DNA of 64,000 bases from Vibrio porteresiae DSM 19223 (GCF_024347055.1 NZ_AP024895.1:3561885-3625884); one strand, 5' to 3'. Counted from the first letter of the stretch, positions 42,611 through 54,463 are shown. Numbers and translations are program-made. Notes: generated by a model from the sequence alone, not told the origin.

Positions 42611-42686
42611 TGGTGGGTCGTACAGGATTTGAACCTGTGACCAATTGATTAAAAGTCAACTGCTCTACCAACTGAGCTAACGACCC
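42611..42686 (-). tRNA. tRNA-Lys (TTT)
   Basis: Cloverleaf with 5' GGGTCGT, anticodon loop CTTTTAA, T-loop TTCAAAT and encoded CCA; operon 2 spacer. Confidence 0.96.
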
Positions 42687-42689
42687 ACG

Positions 42690-42765
42690 TGGTATCCCGT
42701 AGGGGAGTCGAACCCCTGTTACCGCCGTGAAAGGGCGGTGTCCTAGGCCTCTAGACGAACGGGAC
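42690..42765 (-). tRNA. tRNA-Glu (TTC)
   Basis: Cloverleaf with 5' GTCCCGT, anticodon loop CTTTCAC, T-loop TTCGACT and encoded CCA. It is the first tRNA after 16S in operon 2. Confidence 0.96.
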
Positions 42766-42833
42766 ACTAAGATACTCTTTGCTTTCTAAACCGTATCAAT
42801 CTGTGTGAACACTCATCGCAATAATCTTCGTAT

Positions 42834-44376
<1,543 letters not shown>

Positions 44377-44573
44377 AAAGTTTTTTCGGCTCAATGAATA
44401 CTGAATAAATTGACTGTGCTAAGACCGAAGTCTTAATTGGTCACTCAGTTCATTGAAACCATTGTGCTTCCTAAGAAGCTATGATTATCATCAACGAGTG
44501 CCCACACAGATTGATAGGTTTAAATTGTTAAAGAGCTTGCTTTTCAAGAACTTTTCTTTCGAAGCGGAGGTGC

Positions 44574-44601
44574 ATTCTAGCGATTTCGTTGTCAGTGTCA
44601 A
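44574..44601 (-). promoter_or_regulatory. rrn promoter P2, operon 2
   Basis: TTGACA-16 bp-TAGAAT on the minus strand, identical to P2 of operon 1. Confidence 0.8.
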
Positions 44602-44689
44602 ACACTTTTTTCAACTTTCTCATTCGAGCGTCTTATCCTCTTACTGATACCGCTGAAGCCTTGTGGCGTCTGCCGTGTCAGTGGGGCGC

Positions 44690-44717
44690 ATTATAGGAGC
44701 GTCATAAAAAATGGCAA
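44690..44717 (-). promoter_or_regulatory. rrn promoter P1, operon 2
   Basis: TTGCCA-16 bp-TATAAT with GCGCCCC discriminator. The spacer differs from operon 1, and a long A/T tract upstream (44718-44750) fits an UP element. Sequence identity between the operons ends here. Confidence 0.8.
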
Positions 44718-44799
44718 CTCTTTTTTTCGCATTTTTTTATTTTTTTTCGTGAATGAGTGAAAAGCCATCGGATCGGTTAAAAAGCCACTAAATTAGCTA

Positions 44800-45321
44800 C
44801 TAATTTTTAAACTTCTGAGCAAATTGACTGACTTTTTTCCAATTTGTATATTCCACTTCTTTACTCGTATCCGTTTCACCACCAGTCATCTTCATGATCA
44901 GCTGAATCATCTTTTTATCAAACCAACTATAACGAGGATAAAGTAGAGCTCCAGCAAAGACACCAATCAAACTTGGTTGCCACTTTGACTTTTTCAAGAA
45001 GGTTCGTATATAGGCACTACCCTCTGGCGTATCTTTTCCTTGTTCTTCTTTGCGAGCTGTTAGATTTACACAGAAAAATGCGGCATTTTTCTGTGTGAGT
45101 AAGTCAGCATGGCGATCGATAAACTGATAGAGCTTTTTGTTTAGATGCCCATAACGAATCGAAGCTCCAACAAGTATCTTTTCATATTGTCTAAGCTCAA
45201 TTTGAGGATCTGTGTGTAAATCGATGAAATCAGCATTAGTGCTATCCAGCTCTGATGCGATTTTATGAATGATTTTTTCTGTTTGCCCTTCTCGGGTTGA
45301 ATATAAATAGAGTGTTTTCAA
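44800..45321 (-). CDS. hemG: menaquinone-dependent protoporphyrinogen IX oxidase
   Basis: A 173-aa flavodoxin-fold protein that oxidises protoporphyrinogen IX to protoporphyrin IX in haem synthesis, passing electrons to the quinone pool. The N-terminal FMN phosphate loop LYSTREGQT and VGASIRYGHL are visible, together with the long insertion near residues 110-150 (KSKWQPSLIGVFAGALLYPRY) that distinguishes HemG from flavodoxins. It lies 10 bp after trkH, an order shared with E. coli, followed by an rRNA operon. Confidence 0.95.
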   Translation of the reverse strand: MKTLYLYSTREGQTEKIIHKIASELDSTNADFIDLHTDPQIELRQYEKILVGASIRYGHLNKKLYQFIDRHADLLTQKNAAFFCVNLTARKEEQGKDTPEGSAYIRTFLKKSKWQPSLIGVFAGALLYPRYSWFDKKMIQLIMKMTGGETDTSKEVEYTNWKKVSQFAQKFKN

Positions 45322-45331
45322 CGTAAAACCC

Positions 45332-46789
45332 TTAGCTACGCCAGAACGTCGGCGTAAACAAAATCAACAAAGTAAAAATCTCTAAGCGGCCGAATATCAT
45401 TGAGATAATAAGAATCCATTTAGCCGTGTCATTAACGTTTGCAAAATGTACAGACACTTCCCCCAGCCCAGGACCGAGATTGTTTAGAGTAGCAGCAACC
45501 GCCGAAAAGGCGCTTAACTCTTCCATTCCTGTAGCAATTAAAGCCAGCATACAAATAACAAACACAAGTGCGTAGGTCGCAAAGAATCCCCAAACTGCAT
45601 CAACTACGCGCTGCGGAAGTGCTACTCCACCGAGTTTAATTGGATATAGCGCTCTTGGATGTATGAGCCGTTTGATTTCCCGAGAGCCCTGTAAAGTAAG
45701 CAGCAATATTCGAATCACCTTCATCCCGCCGCCAGTTGATCCAGCACACCCCCCAATAAAAGAAGAGAACAATAACAGCACCGGAAGAAAGAGTGGCCAA
45801 TCTGCAAATCCTGTTGTGGTAAATCCCGCAGTTGTTGATATGGATACAGTTTGAAACAAGGCTTGATTCATCATGTCATAAAAAGAGTCATACGGCTTGT
45901 GACCAACCAAAATGGCAAAACACACTACAAACAGAATGAGTTGAATCAACAGAAATGCACGAAACTCTCGGTCACGCCAATAAAACTTCAAATTAACAGA
46001 TCCATTCGCAAAAGCGGCATAATGCAATGTGAAGTTACAGGCTGAAATCAGCAGAAAGAGCACAGTAATGAGATTAATCACATGGCTGTGAAAATAGCCA
46101 ATACTGGCATCATGGGTAGAAAAGCCACCAATCGCGATAGTTGAGAAGCTATGGCATATTGCATCGAATAATGTCATTCCAGCTAACCAGTAAGCCCCTG
46201 CACAAGCTATCGTTAAGCTTAAATAGATGTACCACAATGCCTTTGCCGTTTCAGCGATTCTTGGAGTTACCTTATTGTCCTTTACCGGACCTGGTATTTC
46301 AGCCCGATAAAGCTGCATACCCCCGATACCTAACACGGGCAAAATGGCGACAGCTAAAACGATGATCCCCATACCGCCAAACCATTGCAAAAATTGACGA
46401 TAAAACAAGATAGCTTTAGGTAAAGAATCGAGTCCCACTATTACGGTAGCTCCCGTAGTAGTCAAAGCGGAGAAAGACTCAAAAAATGCGTTAGTAACGG
46501 ATATATGAGGATGCTCAGATAACCAAAACGGCATTGCCCCTGCACTACCGATAACGGTCCAGAAAAGAACCACAATCAAAAAACCATCACGGGCCTTTAA
46601 CTCTTGTCGATAGTGACGATGAGGGAACCAAGCTGCGATACCGATAAATAGCAGAGTAAAAAATGTTGAAACAAAGGGAACCCCGGCCCCGTCTCGATAG
46701 ATTAGAGCAACCAATGCAGGAGCCAGCATAGAAACGCTGAACAAAGCGAGAAGCAGTCCGACAATTCGGATAATTGAGCGAAATTGCAT
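45332..46789 (-). CDS. trkH: Trk potassium uptake protein TrkH
   Basis: A 485-aa inner-membrane K+ channel-like subunit working with TrkA. Four pore-loop repeats are visible: SALTTTGATV, TIAIGGFSTHD, STTAGFTTTGF and NNLGPGLGEV. Length equals the E. coli protein (483). It is part of yigZ-trkH-hemG. K+ uptake is the first response to osmotic stress, complementing the bet/cho cluster in the same window. Confidence 0.96.
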   Translation of the reverse strand: MQFRSIIRIVGLLLALFSVSMLAPALVALIYRDGAGVPFVSTFFTLLFIGIAAWFPHRHYRQELKARDGFLIVVLFWTVIGSAGAMPFWLSEHPHISVTNAFFESFSALTTTGATVIVGLDSLPKAILFYRQFLQWFGGMGIIVLAVAILPVLGIGGMQLYRAEIPGPVKDNKVTPRIAETAKALWYIYLSLTIACAGAYWLAGMTLFDAICHSFSTIAIGGFSTHDASIGYFHSHVINLITVLFLLISACNFTLHYAAFANGSVNLKFYWRDREFRAFLLIQLILFVVCFAILVGHKPYDSFYDMMNQALFQTVSISTTAGFTTTGFADWPLFLPVLLLFSSFIGGCAGSTGGGMKVIRILLLTLQGSREIKRLIHPRALYPIKLGGVALPQRVVDAVWGFFATYALVFVICMLALIATGMEELSAFSAVAATLNNLGPGLGEVSVHFANVNDTAKWILIISMIFGRLEIFTLLILFTPTFWRS

Positions 46790-46823
46790 TGCTAGACAAT
46801 AACCAAGCTAAGCTTGTGGATTC

Positions 46824-47447
46824 CTATGTGTTATCAGTGCGAGAGACAATGACCTTTGCACCACTTTTATTGATGATGGTCTGAGTAAAGGCCTCAACCT
46901 GTAAGCATTCAAGTTCGATAATAAAAGCTACGTTTTCACTATAGTCAGCTTCTACTTCAATTGCTTGGAACTGAACCATAATCGATTGAGTTAATGGTAC
47001 TAAAGCGTAGTCTAGCGTTAGGTGTAATGTTGTGGTGATTTTTTTCTCAATTGTTTGAAGCAGCTTTAGAGCTTGTTGCACTCCACCACCATACGCTTTT
47101 ACCAATCCACCAGTACCTAACTGAATGCCACCATAATATCGCGTAACAACCGCTGTAATTTCACCGACATTTGACCCAGTCAACTGCGCCAAAATGGGTT
47201 TGCCGGCCGTTCCTGACGGCTCACCGTCATCACTAAATCCCCATTTCATAGAATCTTGCGGCCTTCCTGCAACAAACCCCCAGCAATTATGGCGGGCATC
47301 TGAATGTTTCTGCTTTATCGAATCAACGAAAGCCTTTGCCAACTCAATAGATGGCGTATGCGCAAGATAAGTAATAAAGGTGCTTTTTTTGATCTCTTCT
47401 TCAAACTGAACAGCAGCAGAGGGAATGAGGTAAGGCTGAATATTCAT
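46824..47447 (-). CDS. yigZ: YigZ/IMPACT family protein
   Basis: A 207-aa protein of the UPF0029/IMPACT family, ribosome- or translation-linked, function not fully known. Conserved blocks KKSTFITYLAH, SDARHNCWGF, DDGEPSGTAGKPIL and TRYYGGIQLGTGGLVKAY are present, followed by a ferredoxin-like C-terminal domain. I start at the ATG at 47447 (MNIQPYLIPS); an in-frame start at 47519 would add 24 atypical residues. Divergent from fadB. Confidence 0.93.
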   Translation of the reverse strand: MNIQPYLIPSAAVQFEEEIKKSTFITYLAHTPSIELAKAFVDSIKQKHSDARHNCWGFVAGRPQDSMKWGFSDDGEPSGTAGKPILAQLTGSNVGEITAVVTRYYGGIQLGTGGLVKAYGGGVQQALKLLQTIEKKITTTLHLTLDYALVPLTQSIMVQFQAIEVEADYSENVAFIIELECLQVEAFTQTIINKSGAKVIVSRTDNT

Positions 47448-47650
47448 AACACTCGCAAATCGTATGTTGAACTCATTAAAGACGAGACAGTTTAGCACGA
47501 GCAGTAATCCGAATGACAAATCGCAAATGTTAAAAAAATGTTTAATTTTATATTGATAAAGTACTCACTCACATACAAACTGAATTAACTACTTAGTCCT
47601 AATCGCTATCAATTTAACTTCATTTTTATGGTCTGATGCGGAGAGCAACT

Positions 47651-49858
47651 ATGATCTACCAATCCAGTACCCTTTTCTTACAAGAACGAGCACATCGTAT
47701 TGTTGAACTGTGCTTCTCTACTGCTGGCTCCGTCAATAAGCTTGATCTAGAAACACTACAACATCTCGACCAAGCTCTTGATACACTTTACCAATATGAA
47801 GATTTGGCAGGGCTCATTCTCACTACAGACAAAGCATCGTTTATTGTTGGTGCGGACATTACCCAATTTCTAACACTATTTACCCGTCCCAAAGAAGAAC
47901 TCACACAATGGATAACATTTGCAAATAACCTCTTTAACCGTTTAGAAGATCTTTCGGTACCAACCGTTTCAGCTCTAACCGGACATGTTCTCGGTGGAGG
48001 ATGTGAGTGTGTGCTTGCTACCGATTTTCGAATTGCAAGCACGACCACCAGCATTGGGTTACCCGAAACCAAACTCGGTATCATTCCTGGATTTGGTGGA
48101 ACAGTCAGACTTCCAAGGCTAATTGGTGCGGATTCAGCAATGGAAGCCATTACCAAAGGTAAAACCTACACGGCAGAACAAGCATTAAAAATCGGTTTAA
48201 TTGATGCCATTGTTGAACAAGACGTATTGCTCAATAGCGCTCTAGATACATTACAATCAGCCATCCAAGGTAAGCTTGACTGGAAAACAAGAAGATCAAA
48301 TAAAACCCAGCCGTTAACGCTTCCGCAAATTGAGCAACAGCTGTGCTTCCAAGTCGCTCAATCCATAGTTAAAAATCTTTCAGGTAAGCATTATCCCGCC
48401 CCATTAGCAGCCGTAAACACAATAAGCGAAGCGGCTATGATGGATAGAAAAAAAGCCTTAGATGTCGAAAGAAAGCACTTCATTGAGTTGGCACAATCAC
48501 AACAAGCCCATGCTTTAATTGGTTTGTTCTTAAATGACCAACAACTTAAATCGTCAGCCAAACACGTCGGCCAACCCTCAATAGATTCTCTCTCATCACT
48601 TGGCGTTATCGGGGCTGGAATTATGGGTGGAGGAATCGCCTACCAAGCTGCGGCGAAAAATATCCATGTGGTCGTTAAAGATATTCAACAATCCGCTTTA
48701 GACCTCGGCTTATCTGAAGCCGCCAATTTACTGAATAAGCAACTCGAAAAAGGGAAAATAGATCCTCAAGAACAAGCTCGAGTTCTCAATAGAATTAGGC
48801 CAACTCTTCACTATGCAGAGCTAGAATCCATCCCCATGGTAATAGAAGCTGTCGTAGAAAACCCTAAAGTGAAAGGCTCGGTACTTACCGAAATAGAACA
48901 AGTGGTATCCGAAAACACCATTATCGCTTCGAATACGTCCACCATTCCTATCAATCTATTAGCTCAATCATTAACGAAACCAGAACGGTTTTGTGGCATG
49001 CATTTCTTTAATCCAGTTCATCGCATGCCTTTGGTGGAAATTATTCGAGGGGAACAAACATCTGAAGAGACTATTGCTCAAGTTGTATCTCTTTCACTAA
49101 AAATGGGCAAATCACCAGTTGTCGTCAATGACTGCCCGGGGTTCTTTGTTAATCGGGTCTTATTCCCCTACCTCACTGCTTTTCGATTATTAGTTCAAGA
49201 TGGCGCAGACTTCACTCGCATAGATCAAGTGATGGAGCAACAATTTGGGTGGCCAATGGGGCCTGCTTATCTGTTAGATATCGTTGGACTCGATACGGTT
49301 CATCATGCACAGCAAGTCATGGATAGCAGCTACCCTGAACGCGCGACATCTGTAACGAATGATATTGTTAATGAGCTATATAACGCGGGAAAATTCGGGC
49401 AAAAGAGCCACAGCGGCTTCTACGATTATGCGGAACAAAACAAAAAACAGAGAGTAGTAAGTAAGCAAACACTCACCTTGCTTGAAAGAATGAATCTACC
49501 ATCAACGCTTGATAGTACCGATGAGGCGTTGATGGACCGAATGATGATACCTATGATCAATGAAGTTTTACTCTGTTTAGAACAAGGCATTATTGCCTCT
49601 GCTGCAGAGGCGGATATGGCACTCGTGTATGGATTAGGATTTCCTGCTTTTCGTGGTGGTGTATGCCGCTACCTAGATCAAATGGGTATGCAGACCTATT
49701 TCAGTAAACTGGAACGATTTCAACATCTGGGTCCAATATATAAAGCCCCTCCTTTACTGTTTGAAATGATAAACAGCAACAAAACCTTCTATTCTCGTCA
49801 GTATCAAAGTGGTCTGCCTGATAGCCCAGTGGACACCCATCACAAAGGAGCAAAATAA
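47651..49858 (+). CDS. fadB: fatty acid oxidation complex alpha subunit
   Basis: A 735-aa multifunctional enzyme. The N-terminal enoyl-CoA hydratase/isomerase domain (about 1-190) contains GHVLGGGCECVLATDFR and PETKLGIIPGFGGT. The 3-hydroxyacyl-CoA dehydrogenase domain has NAD site GAGIMG (321-326) and GMHFFNPVHRMPLVE. Start chosen at 47651 because GGAGAG lies 7 nt upstream; an ATG at 47636 precedes it in frame. It ends 1 nt into fadA. A half-match to a FadR site (TGGTCTGA at about 47629) overlaps the leader. Confidence 0.96.
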   Translation: MIYQSSTLFLQERAHRIVELCFSTAGSVNKLDLETLQHLDQALDTLYQYEDLAGLILTTDKASFIVGADITQFLTLFTRPKEELTQWITFANNLFNRLEDLSVPTVSALTGHVLGGGCECVLATDFRIASTTTSIGLPETKLGIIPGFGGTVRLPRLIGADSAMEAITKGKTYTAEQALKIGLIDAIVEQDVLLNSALDTLQSAIQGKLDWKTRRSNKTQPLTLPQIEQQLCFQVAQSIVKNLSGKHYPAPLAAVNTISEAAMMDRKKALDVERKHFIELAQSQQAHALIGLFLNDQQLKSSAKHVGQPSIDSLSSLGVIGAGIMGGGIAYQAAAKNIHVVVKDIQQSALDLGLSEAANLLNKQLEKGKIDPQEQARVLNRIRPTLHYAELESIPMVIEAVVENPKVKGSVLTEIEQVVSENTIIASNTSTIPINLLAQSLTKPERFCGMHFFNPVHRMPLVEIIRGEQTSEETIAQVVSLSLKMGKSPVVVNDCPGFFVNRVLFPYLTAFRLLVQDGADFTRIDQVMEQQFGWPMGPAYLLDIVGLDTVHHAQQVMDSSYPERATSVTNDIVNELYNAGKFGQKSHSGFYDYAEQNKKQRVVSKQTLTLLERMNLPSTLDSTDEALMDRMMIPMINEVLLCLEQGIIASAAEADMALVYGLGFPAFRGGVCRYLDQMGMQTYFSKLERFQHLGPIYKAPPLLFEMINSNKTFYSRQYQSGLPDSPVDTHHKGAK

Positions 49859-51018
49859 TGAGACGAGTAGTCGTTATTGATTGCCTTCGAACCCCCATGG
49901 CTCGTTCTAAGCACGGATCCTTTCGCCACCAGCGCGCCGAAGATCTTTCTGCACACTTAATGCACAAGATCCTGACAAAATACCCACAGCTTGATCCCAA
50001 TTTGATCGAAGATATCTACTGGGGGTGTGTGCAACAAACATTAGAACAAGGATTTAATGTTGCGAGAAATTCAGCATTACTCGCAGGATTGCCCACTTCA
50101 ATTGGAGCTGTCACTGTTAATCGGCTTTGCGGTTCATCGATGCAAGCCGTTCATGATGCAGCGCGCGCCATCATGGTTGGGGACGCTGATATTTGTTTAG
50201 CCGGTGGAGTTGAACATATGGGTCATATTCCTATGACTCATGGTATCGATATTCATCCTCAACTCAGCAAATACGCCGCAAAGGCATCAGGAATGATGGG
50301 CATTACAGCTGAGGCATTGGCACAAACCTATCAAATTACAAGGGAAGAACAAGACAGCTTTGCTTATCAATCCCATACCAAAGCAAGTCATGCGGCCAAA
50401 ACAGGTCTGTTTCAACGGGAAATCTGCCCAACAATAGGCCACGCTGACGATGGTTCACTGAGATTAATTGATGAAGATGAAGTGATACGCCATAACCCTT
50501 CATTAGAAGCATTGGGGAACCTCACGCCAGCATTTGACCCATTACACGGAACAGTAACCGCTGGAAGTTCCTCCGCAATAGCAGATGGTGCAGCGACATT
50601 ACTCTTGGCGTACGAAGCAACCGCCTTAGAACTTGGTTTACCAATTCGAGCTTATATACGCTCAATGGCAATCGCGGGATGCGATCCTGCCCAAATGGGA
50701 TTAGGGCCCGTTCCAGCCACCTATAAAGCATTGAGTAGAGCTCGACTTTCCTTAGACAAGATCCAATGTATCGAACTTAACGAAGCATTTGCGGCTCAAT
50801 CACTCGCTTGCATAAAAGAGCTCAAACTGACGAAGAGAATGTCAGATGTTAATCCCCATGGTGGAGCCATCGCATTAGGTCATCCCCTCGGATGCTCTGG
50901 CGCAAGGATTTGTACCACGCTGATTAATACTATGGAACATCAGTCATTGAGATACGGTCTTGCCACCATGTGCATTGGTTTTGGCCAAGGTATTGCCACC
51001 ATTTTTGAAAGACCATAA
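49858..51018 (+). CDS. fadA: acetyl-CoA C-acyltransferase (3-ketoacyl-CoA thiolase)
   Basis: A 386-aa thiolase, beta subunit of the beta-oxidation complex. Active-site C91 in RLCGSSMQA, H342 in ALGHPLG and C372 in CIGFGQG are all present. It overlaps fadB by one base (TAATG) and ends in a terminator. Confidence 0.97.
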   Translation: MRRVVVIDCLRTPMARSKHGSFRHQRAEDLSAHLMHKILTKYPQLDPNLIEDIYWGCVQQTLEQGFNVARNSALLAGLPTSIGAVTVNRLCGSSMQAVHDAARAIMVGDADICLAGGVEHMGHIPMTHGIDIHPQLSKYAAKASGMMGITAEALAQTYQITREEQDSFAYQSHTKASHAAKTGLFQREICPTIGHADDGSLRLIDEDEVIRHNPSLEALGNLTPAFDPLHGTVTAGSSSAIADGAATLLLAYEATALELGLPIRAYIRSMAIAGCDPAQMGLGPVPATYKALSRARLSLDKIQCIELNEAFAAQSLACIKELKLTKRMSDVNPHGGAIALGHPLGCSGARICTTLINTMEHQSLRYGLATMCIGFGQGIATIFERP

Positions 51019-51019
51019 A

Positions 51020-51043
51020 AAAGAGCCGCAATAGCGGCTCTTT
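51020..51043. terminator. terminator between fadA and glmU
   Basis: A 10-bp perfect stem AAAGAGCCGC / GCGGCTCTTT with a 4-nt loop and flanking A's and T's; it separates the convergent fadA and glmU and may work both ways. Confidence 0.85.
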
Positions 51044-51065
51044 ACTCTTAGGAAGACTGGTCGTG

Positions 51066-52430
51066 TTATTTTTTCTTGGTAGGACGAACCCAACCAGAAA
51101 TGCGGCGCTCTTTAGCGCGAGTAATCACTAACTCACCTTCATTGTTGATATCTTTAGTGACAGTAGTTCCTGCACCAATGGTCACACCATTAGCAACATT
51201 TACAGGAGCCACCAGCTGAGTGTCAGAGCCAACAAAGACATCATCACCTATGATGGTCTTATGTTTATTCGCGCCATCATAGTTACATGTAATGACACCA
51301 GCACCAAGGTTAACACGTTGACCAATTTCTGCGTCACCAACATAAGTGAGGTGGTTGGCTTTTGAGCCTTCACCTAAACGAGCATTTTTCACTTCAACAA
51401 AGTTACCTACGTGTGAATCATTACGTAGATCAGCTCCTGGACGAAGACGAGAGAATGGACCAACTGAACAGTTTTCACCAACAGTCGCATTTTCAATCAC
51501 GCTGTATGGGCGAACAACCGTGTTATCATCAATTTCACAGTCAGTTAGTACACAACCAGCACCGATAACCACATTATCACCAAGAGTCACTTTACCTTCG
51601 ATGATCACGTTGACATCGATCTCGACATCTTTACCGCACTGCAACTCACCGCGCAAATCAAAACGAGATGGGTCGCGTAGCATTACGCCTTGAACTAGCA
51701 ATTTATTCGATTGATCAAGTTGATATGCACGCTCTAAACGCGCAAGTTGAACGCGATCATTAACGCCTTCAACTTCAATAGGATTAACTGGATGTACCGC
51801 TTGAATAATACGACCATCTGCGTGAGCAGCAGCAATGACATCAGTTAAGTAGTACTCACCTTGAGCGTTATTATTTTTTAGCCCAGATAACCAACGTTGC
51901 AGATCTCCCCCCGTAGCAACCATCACACCAGTGTTGATCTCACGAATGGCTTTTTGCTCTTCACTCGCATCTTTCTGCTCAACAATAGCAACAACAGAGT
52001 CCTTCTCACGAACAATACGTCCATAACCTGTTGGGTTATCCATTACTACTGTAAGTAAAGCAATACCACCTTCAGGTTGAGCTTCAAGCAAGCTTTCTAA
52101 CGTTTCTTCAGAGATAAGAGGAACGTCTCCATACAGAATCAACACTTTCTCATCTTGTTCAAAATAAGGAGCAGCTTGATTTACCGCATGACCGGTACCC
52201 AATTGTTCAGCTTGTAACACCCAGTTTACTGACTCATCAGCCAGTGTTTTCTGCATCAGTTCACCACCATGACCGTAAACCAGATGAATATTGTCTACAC
52301 CAATACCACCACATGTATCGATCACATGTTTAACCATCGGTTTGCCAGCCAAAGTATGAAGAACTTTCGGTAAGGCAGAGTGCATCCGTGTGCCCTTACC
52401 TGCGGCAAGAATTACTGCGCTGAATTTCAT
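51066..52430 (-). CDS. glmU: bifunctional UDP-GlcNAc pyrophosphorylase / glucosamine-1-P acetyltransferase
   Basis: A 454-aa enzyme making UDP-N-acetylglucosamine for peptidoglycan and LPS. The N-terminal uridylyltransferase has LAAGKGTRMHS and YGDVPLI. The C-terminal left-handed beta helix contains many hexapeptide repeats (for example VIIEGKVTLGDNVVIGAG) and the acetyltransferase NFVEVKNARLGEGSKANHL block. It lies downstream of the atp operon, as in many gammaproteobacteria, but beyond a terminator. Confidence 0.97.
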   Translation of the reverse strand: MKFSAVILAAGKGTRMHSALPKVLHTLAGKPMVKHVIDTCGGIGVDNIHLVYGHGGELMQKTLADESVNWVLQAEQLGTGHAVNQAAPYFEQDEKVLILYGDVPLISEETLESLLEAQPEGGIALLTVVMDNPTGYGRIVREKDSVVAIVEQKDASEEQKAIREINTGVMVATGGDLQRWLSGLKNNNAQGEYYLTDVIAAAHADGRIIQAVHPVNPIEVEGVNDRVQLARLERAYQLDQSNKLLVQGVMLRDPSRFDLRGELQCGKDVEIDVNVIIEGKVTLGDNVVIGAGCVLTDCEIDDNTVVRPYSVIENATVGENCSVGPFSRLRPGADLRNDSHVGNFVEVKNARLGEGSKANHLTYVGDAEIGQRVNLGAGVITCNYDGANKHKTIIGDDVFVGSDTQLVAPVNVANGVTIGAGTTVTKDINNEGELVITRAKERRISGWVRPTKKK

Positions 52431-52533
52431 GAGTTACCTATGACGTTTTTTAAATAGAGAATGGCAGACATTCTAACGACTGATTGATGAAGAGTTAATT
52501 TTTTGTCGTCAATTTTCATTAAAAAATAAAACA

Positions 52534-52559
52534 AAAAGGCGACTCGAAAGTCGCCTTTT
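52534..52559 (-). terminator. atp operon terminator
   Basis: An 11-bp stem AAAAGGCGACT / AGTCGCCTTTT with CGAA loop and T-run on the minus strand, 27 bp after atpC. Confidence 0.88.
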
Positions 52560-52585
52560 AGATACCAAACGCTATTAATCAAAAA

Positions 52586-53008
52586 TTAACGACGTTTTTT
52601 GGTCAGTTCGATTACTCGTAGCTGAGCCATGGCTTTAGCCAGTTCACTGGCCGCTTGAGCGAAGTCCATGTCTCCATGCTGATTTTGGATATGTTCCTCA
52701 GCACGTTGTTTGGCTTCTTCCGCCTTCGCTGCATCAAGGTCTTCACCACGAATTGCAGTATCAGCAAGTACAGTAGCTATACCAGGCTGAACTTCTACAA
52801 TACCACCAGAAACATAAATGATTTCTTCGTGGCCGTGGAGTTTAACAATGCGCACCATACCAGGCTTGATAGCGGTCAGCAGCGGTGTGTGGCCATGGAA
52901 AATACCAAGCTCACCCTCGCTACCGGTCACCTGAAATGTTTCAACTAGACCAGAGAAGATTTTCTTCTCTGCACTAACAACATCCAGATGAAAGGTTATT
53001 GCTGCCAT
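52586..53008 (-). CDS. atpC: ATP synthase epsilon subunit
   Basis: A 140-aa F1 epsilon subunit: N-terminal beta sandwich (GELGIFHGHTPLLTAIKPG) and C-terminal two-helix inhibitory domain. Last gene of the operon, 18 bp after atpD. Confidence 0.97.
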   Translation of the reverse strand: MAAITFHLDVVSAEKKIFSGLVETFQVTGSEGELGIFHGHTPLLTAIKPGMVRIVKLHGHEEIIYVSGGIVEVQPGIATVLADTAIRGEDLDAAKAEEAKQRAEEHIQNQHGDMDFAQAASELAKAMAQLRVIELTKKRR

Positions 53009-53026
53009 AACGCCTCCTAATTAGCC

Positions 53027-54430
53027 TTACATTTTCTTCGCTTTAGCTACAGCATCTTCGATCGTGCCGCAGTACATGAAGGCTTGCTCAGGGATATCAT
53101 CGTAATCACCATTTAGCAGACCTTTAAAGCCACTTAGAGTGTCTTTAAGTGATACGTAAATACCAGGGTCGCCAGTGAAAACTTCCGCTACGTGATATGG
53201 TTGAGTCAAGAAACGTTCAATCTTACGAGCACGTGCTACCACTTGCTTGTCGTCTTCTGACAATTCATCCATACCAAGAATCGCGATGATATCTTTCAGC
53301 TCTTTATAACGTTGCAGTGTCTGTTGAACGCCACGAGCGATGTCGTAGTGTTCTTGACCAACAACCAATGGGTCCAACTGACGAGAAGTTGAATCCAATG
53401 GGTCGATTGCTGGGTACAGACCCATAGATGCGATGTTACGGTTAAGTACCACTGTTGCATCCAAGTGAGCAAACGTTGTTGCTGGTGATGGGTCAGTCAA
53501 GTCATCCGCAGGTACGTATACCGCTTGAACAGATGTGATAGAACCCGTCTTAGTCGATGTAATACGTTCTTGAAGAACACCCATCTCTTCAGCCAGTGTA
53601 GGTTGGTAACCTACAGCAGAAGGCATACGACCTAGCAGTGCAGATACTTCTGTCCCTGCCAAGGTGTAACGGTAGATGTTATCGATGAACAGTAGTACGT
53701 CACGACCTTCATCACGGAAACGCTCAGCCATAGTCAAGCCAGTAAGCGCAACACGAAGACGGTTGCCTGGTGGCTCGTTCATCTGACCGTAAACCATCGC
53801 AACCTTAGATTCTTCAGGTTTTTCAAGGTTTACAACGCCAGCTTCCTGCATTTCGTGGTAGAAGTCGTTACCCTCACGAGTACGTTCACCAACACCAGCA
53901 AATACAGATAGACCTGAGTGTTTCAGTGCGATGTTGTTGATAAGTTCCATCATGTTAACGGTCTTACCTACACCAGCACCACCAAACAGACCGATTTTAC
54001 CACCCTTAGCGAATGGACAAATCAAGTCGATAACTTTTACACCCGTCTCTAGAAGTTCAGTCGCATTTGACTGCTCTTCATAGCTAGGTGCAGCACGGTG
54101 AATTGAGTACTTGTGTTCAGCACTGATTTCACCACGTTCATCAATCGCGTCACCAAGAACGTTCATGATACGACCAAGGGTTTTTGTACCCACTGGCACT
54201 GAAATAGGAGCGCCAGTATTTACTACTGTCATTCCGCGACGTAAACCATCCGAGCTACCCATTACGATAGCGCGAATTACGCCACCGCCAAGTTGCTGTT
54301 GCACTTCAAGAACAAGACGTCCTGTTGCTTCAACAACGTTAAGAGCATCGTAAACACTAGGTACTTCGCTCTGTGGGAACTCCACGTCGACTACTGCGCC
54401 GATGATCTGTACGATCTTACCTGTAGCCAT
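53027..54430 (-). CDS. atpD: ATP synthase beta subunit
   Basis: A 467-aa catalytic F1 subunit with Walker A GGAGVGKT, the GERTREG motif and the ALLGRMPSAVGYQPTL segment. Length and motifs are standard. Confidence 0.98.
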   Translation of the reverse strand: MATGKIVQIIGAVVDVEFPQSEVPSVYDALNVVEATGRLVLEVQQQLGGGVIRAIVMGSSDGLRRGMTVVNTGAPISVPVGTKTLGRIMNVLGDAIDERGEISAEHKYSIHRAAPSYEEQSNATELLETGVKVIDLICPFAKGGKIGLFGGAGVGKTVNMMELINNIALKHSGLSVFAGVGERTREGNDFYHEMQEAGVVNLEKPEESKVAMVYGQMNEPPGNRLRVALTGLTMAERFRDEGRDVLLFIDNIYRYTLAGTEVSALLGRMPSAVGYQPTLAEEMGVLQERITSTKTGSITSVQAVYVPADDLTDPSPATTFAHLDATVVLNRNIASMGLYPAIDPLDSTSRQLDPLVVGQEHYDIARGVQQTLQRYKELKDIIAILGMDELSEDDKQVVARARKIERFLTQPYHVAEVFTGDPGIYVSLKDTLSGFKGLLNGDYDDIPEQAFMYCGTIEDAVAKAKKM

Positions 54431-54463
54431 CGTTAATCCTCTAAACTGTTAATTTACCTAAGC

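Noticed and set aside
47627..47641. FadR operator in front of fadB
   Set aside because: Only one half (TGGTC-TGA) matches; the second half of the FadR dyad is missing, so it is mentioned only in the fadB entry.
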